Below, one piece after another: positions 5,599-5,641 of a stretch of DNA of 5,641 nt (position 1 is the first letter of the stretch; each line of letters starts with the position of its first letter). Origin of the DNA: Deltaproteobacteria bacterium. Its GTDB lineage: Bacteria > Desulfobacterota > GWC2-55-46 > S146-70 > JAUXIU01. The position numbers were made by a program, and so were the translations under genes. The DNA lies in contig JAUXIU010000080.1 in assembly GCA_030620895.1 (NCBI GenBank), positions 1-5,641 on the forward strand. The letters are read 5' to 3'. A model generated the notes under the pieces. It had not been told where the DNA came from. It saw nothing but the letters and a program-made list of their open reading frames with translations, and made no database searches.

Positions 5599-5618
5599 TT
5601 GGCAGAAGGAGTTTTTAG

Positions 5619-5641
5619 ATGAAAAAGGCGATAATTACCGG
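5619..5641 (+). CDS. Start of a probable nucleotide-sugar dehydratase/epimerase (partial)
   Basis: Only seven full codons and two bases of the eighth are visible: M-K-K-A-I-I-T-G if the last codon is glycine, as GG requires. A basic start followed by a short hydrophobic strand ending in T-G is how many NAD(P)-binding short-chain dehydrogenase enzymes begin, including GDP-mannose 4,6-dehydratase and UDP-sugar epimerases. A good ribosome binding site, AGAAGGAG (5604-5611), stands 7 bases before the ATG. The polysaccharide context supports a sugar-nucleotide enzyme, but the exact family cannot be set from eight residues. Confidence 0.7.

Overview
This 5.6 kb window is part of a surface-polysaccharide (O-antigen or exopolysaccharide) locus. 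All genes are on the + strand. The precursor genes (dTDP-rhamnose, UDP-GlcNAc-uronate) and the YdcF/ElyC-type envelope protein point to a Gram-negative-type (diderm) bacterium. Moderate GC, frequent AGG/AGA and ATA codons, and intergenic spaces full of degenerate short tandem repeats would suit an uncultured Nitrospirota-, Desulfobacterota- or Omnitrophota-like lineage. That placement is a low-confidence impression.

Left part (1-2907): the 3' end of rmlB (dTDP-glucose 4,6-dehydratase) overlaps rmlD (dTDP-4-dehydrorhamnose reductase) by the 4 bases GTGA. A family 2 glycosyltransferase of rhamnosyltransferase type starts 3 bases after rmlD. A membrane-anchored YdcF/ElyC/SanA (DUF218) protein follows after 71 bases. 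The first three genes look like one translationally coupled unit that makes dTDP-L-rhamnose and probably transfers it.

Middle gap (2908-3342): no gene. It holds a nested inverted array. Nine 9-bp units (TGGTTTACA type) on the left face seventeen units of the reverse complement on the right. Between them a 7-bp array (GTTACGG type) faces its own reverse complement. Just downstream are a TTGACA -35 box, a possible extended -10 and a perfect 17-bp palindrome that overlaps the start codon of the next gene.

Right part (3343-5641): a two-domain regulator (winged-helix DNA-binding domain resembling EPS-associated MarR proteins, plus a Rossmann-like domain) is followed 18 bases later by a complete UDP-N-acetylglucosamine 6-dehydrogenase of the WbpA type. 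A second 302-bp gap has a hexamer array, a symmetric GAGG/CCTC hairpin array and small leader hairpins. After it, a new gene opens with M-K-K-A-I-I-T-G, probably a nucleotide-sugar dehydratase or epimerase.

The genes fit a single job: making activated sugars (rhamnose, GlcNAc-uronate and probably a third), adding them to a glycan, and controlling this with a regulator that may bind its own start site. The most unusual content is non-coding: the inverted arrays of short degenerate repeats in both gene-free gaps, and the palindrome on a possibly leaderless start.
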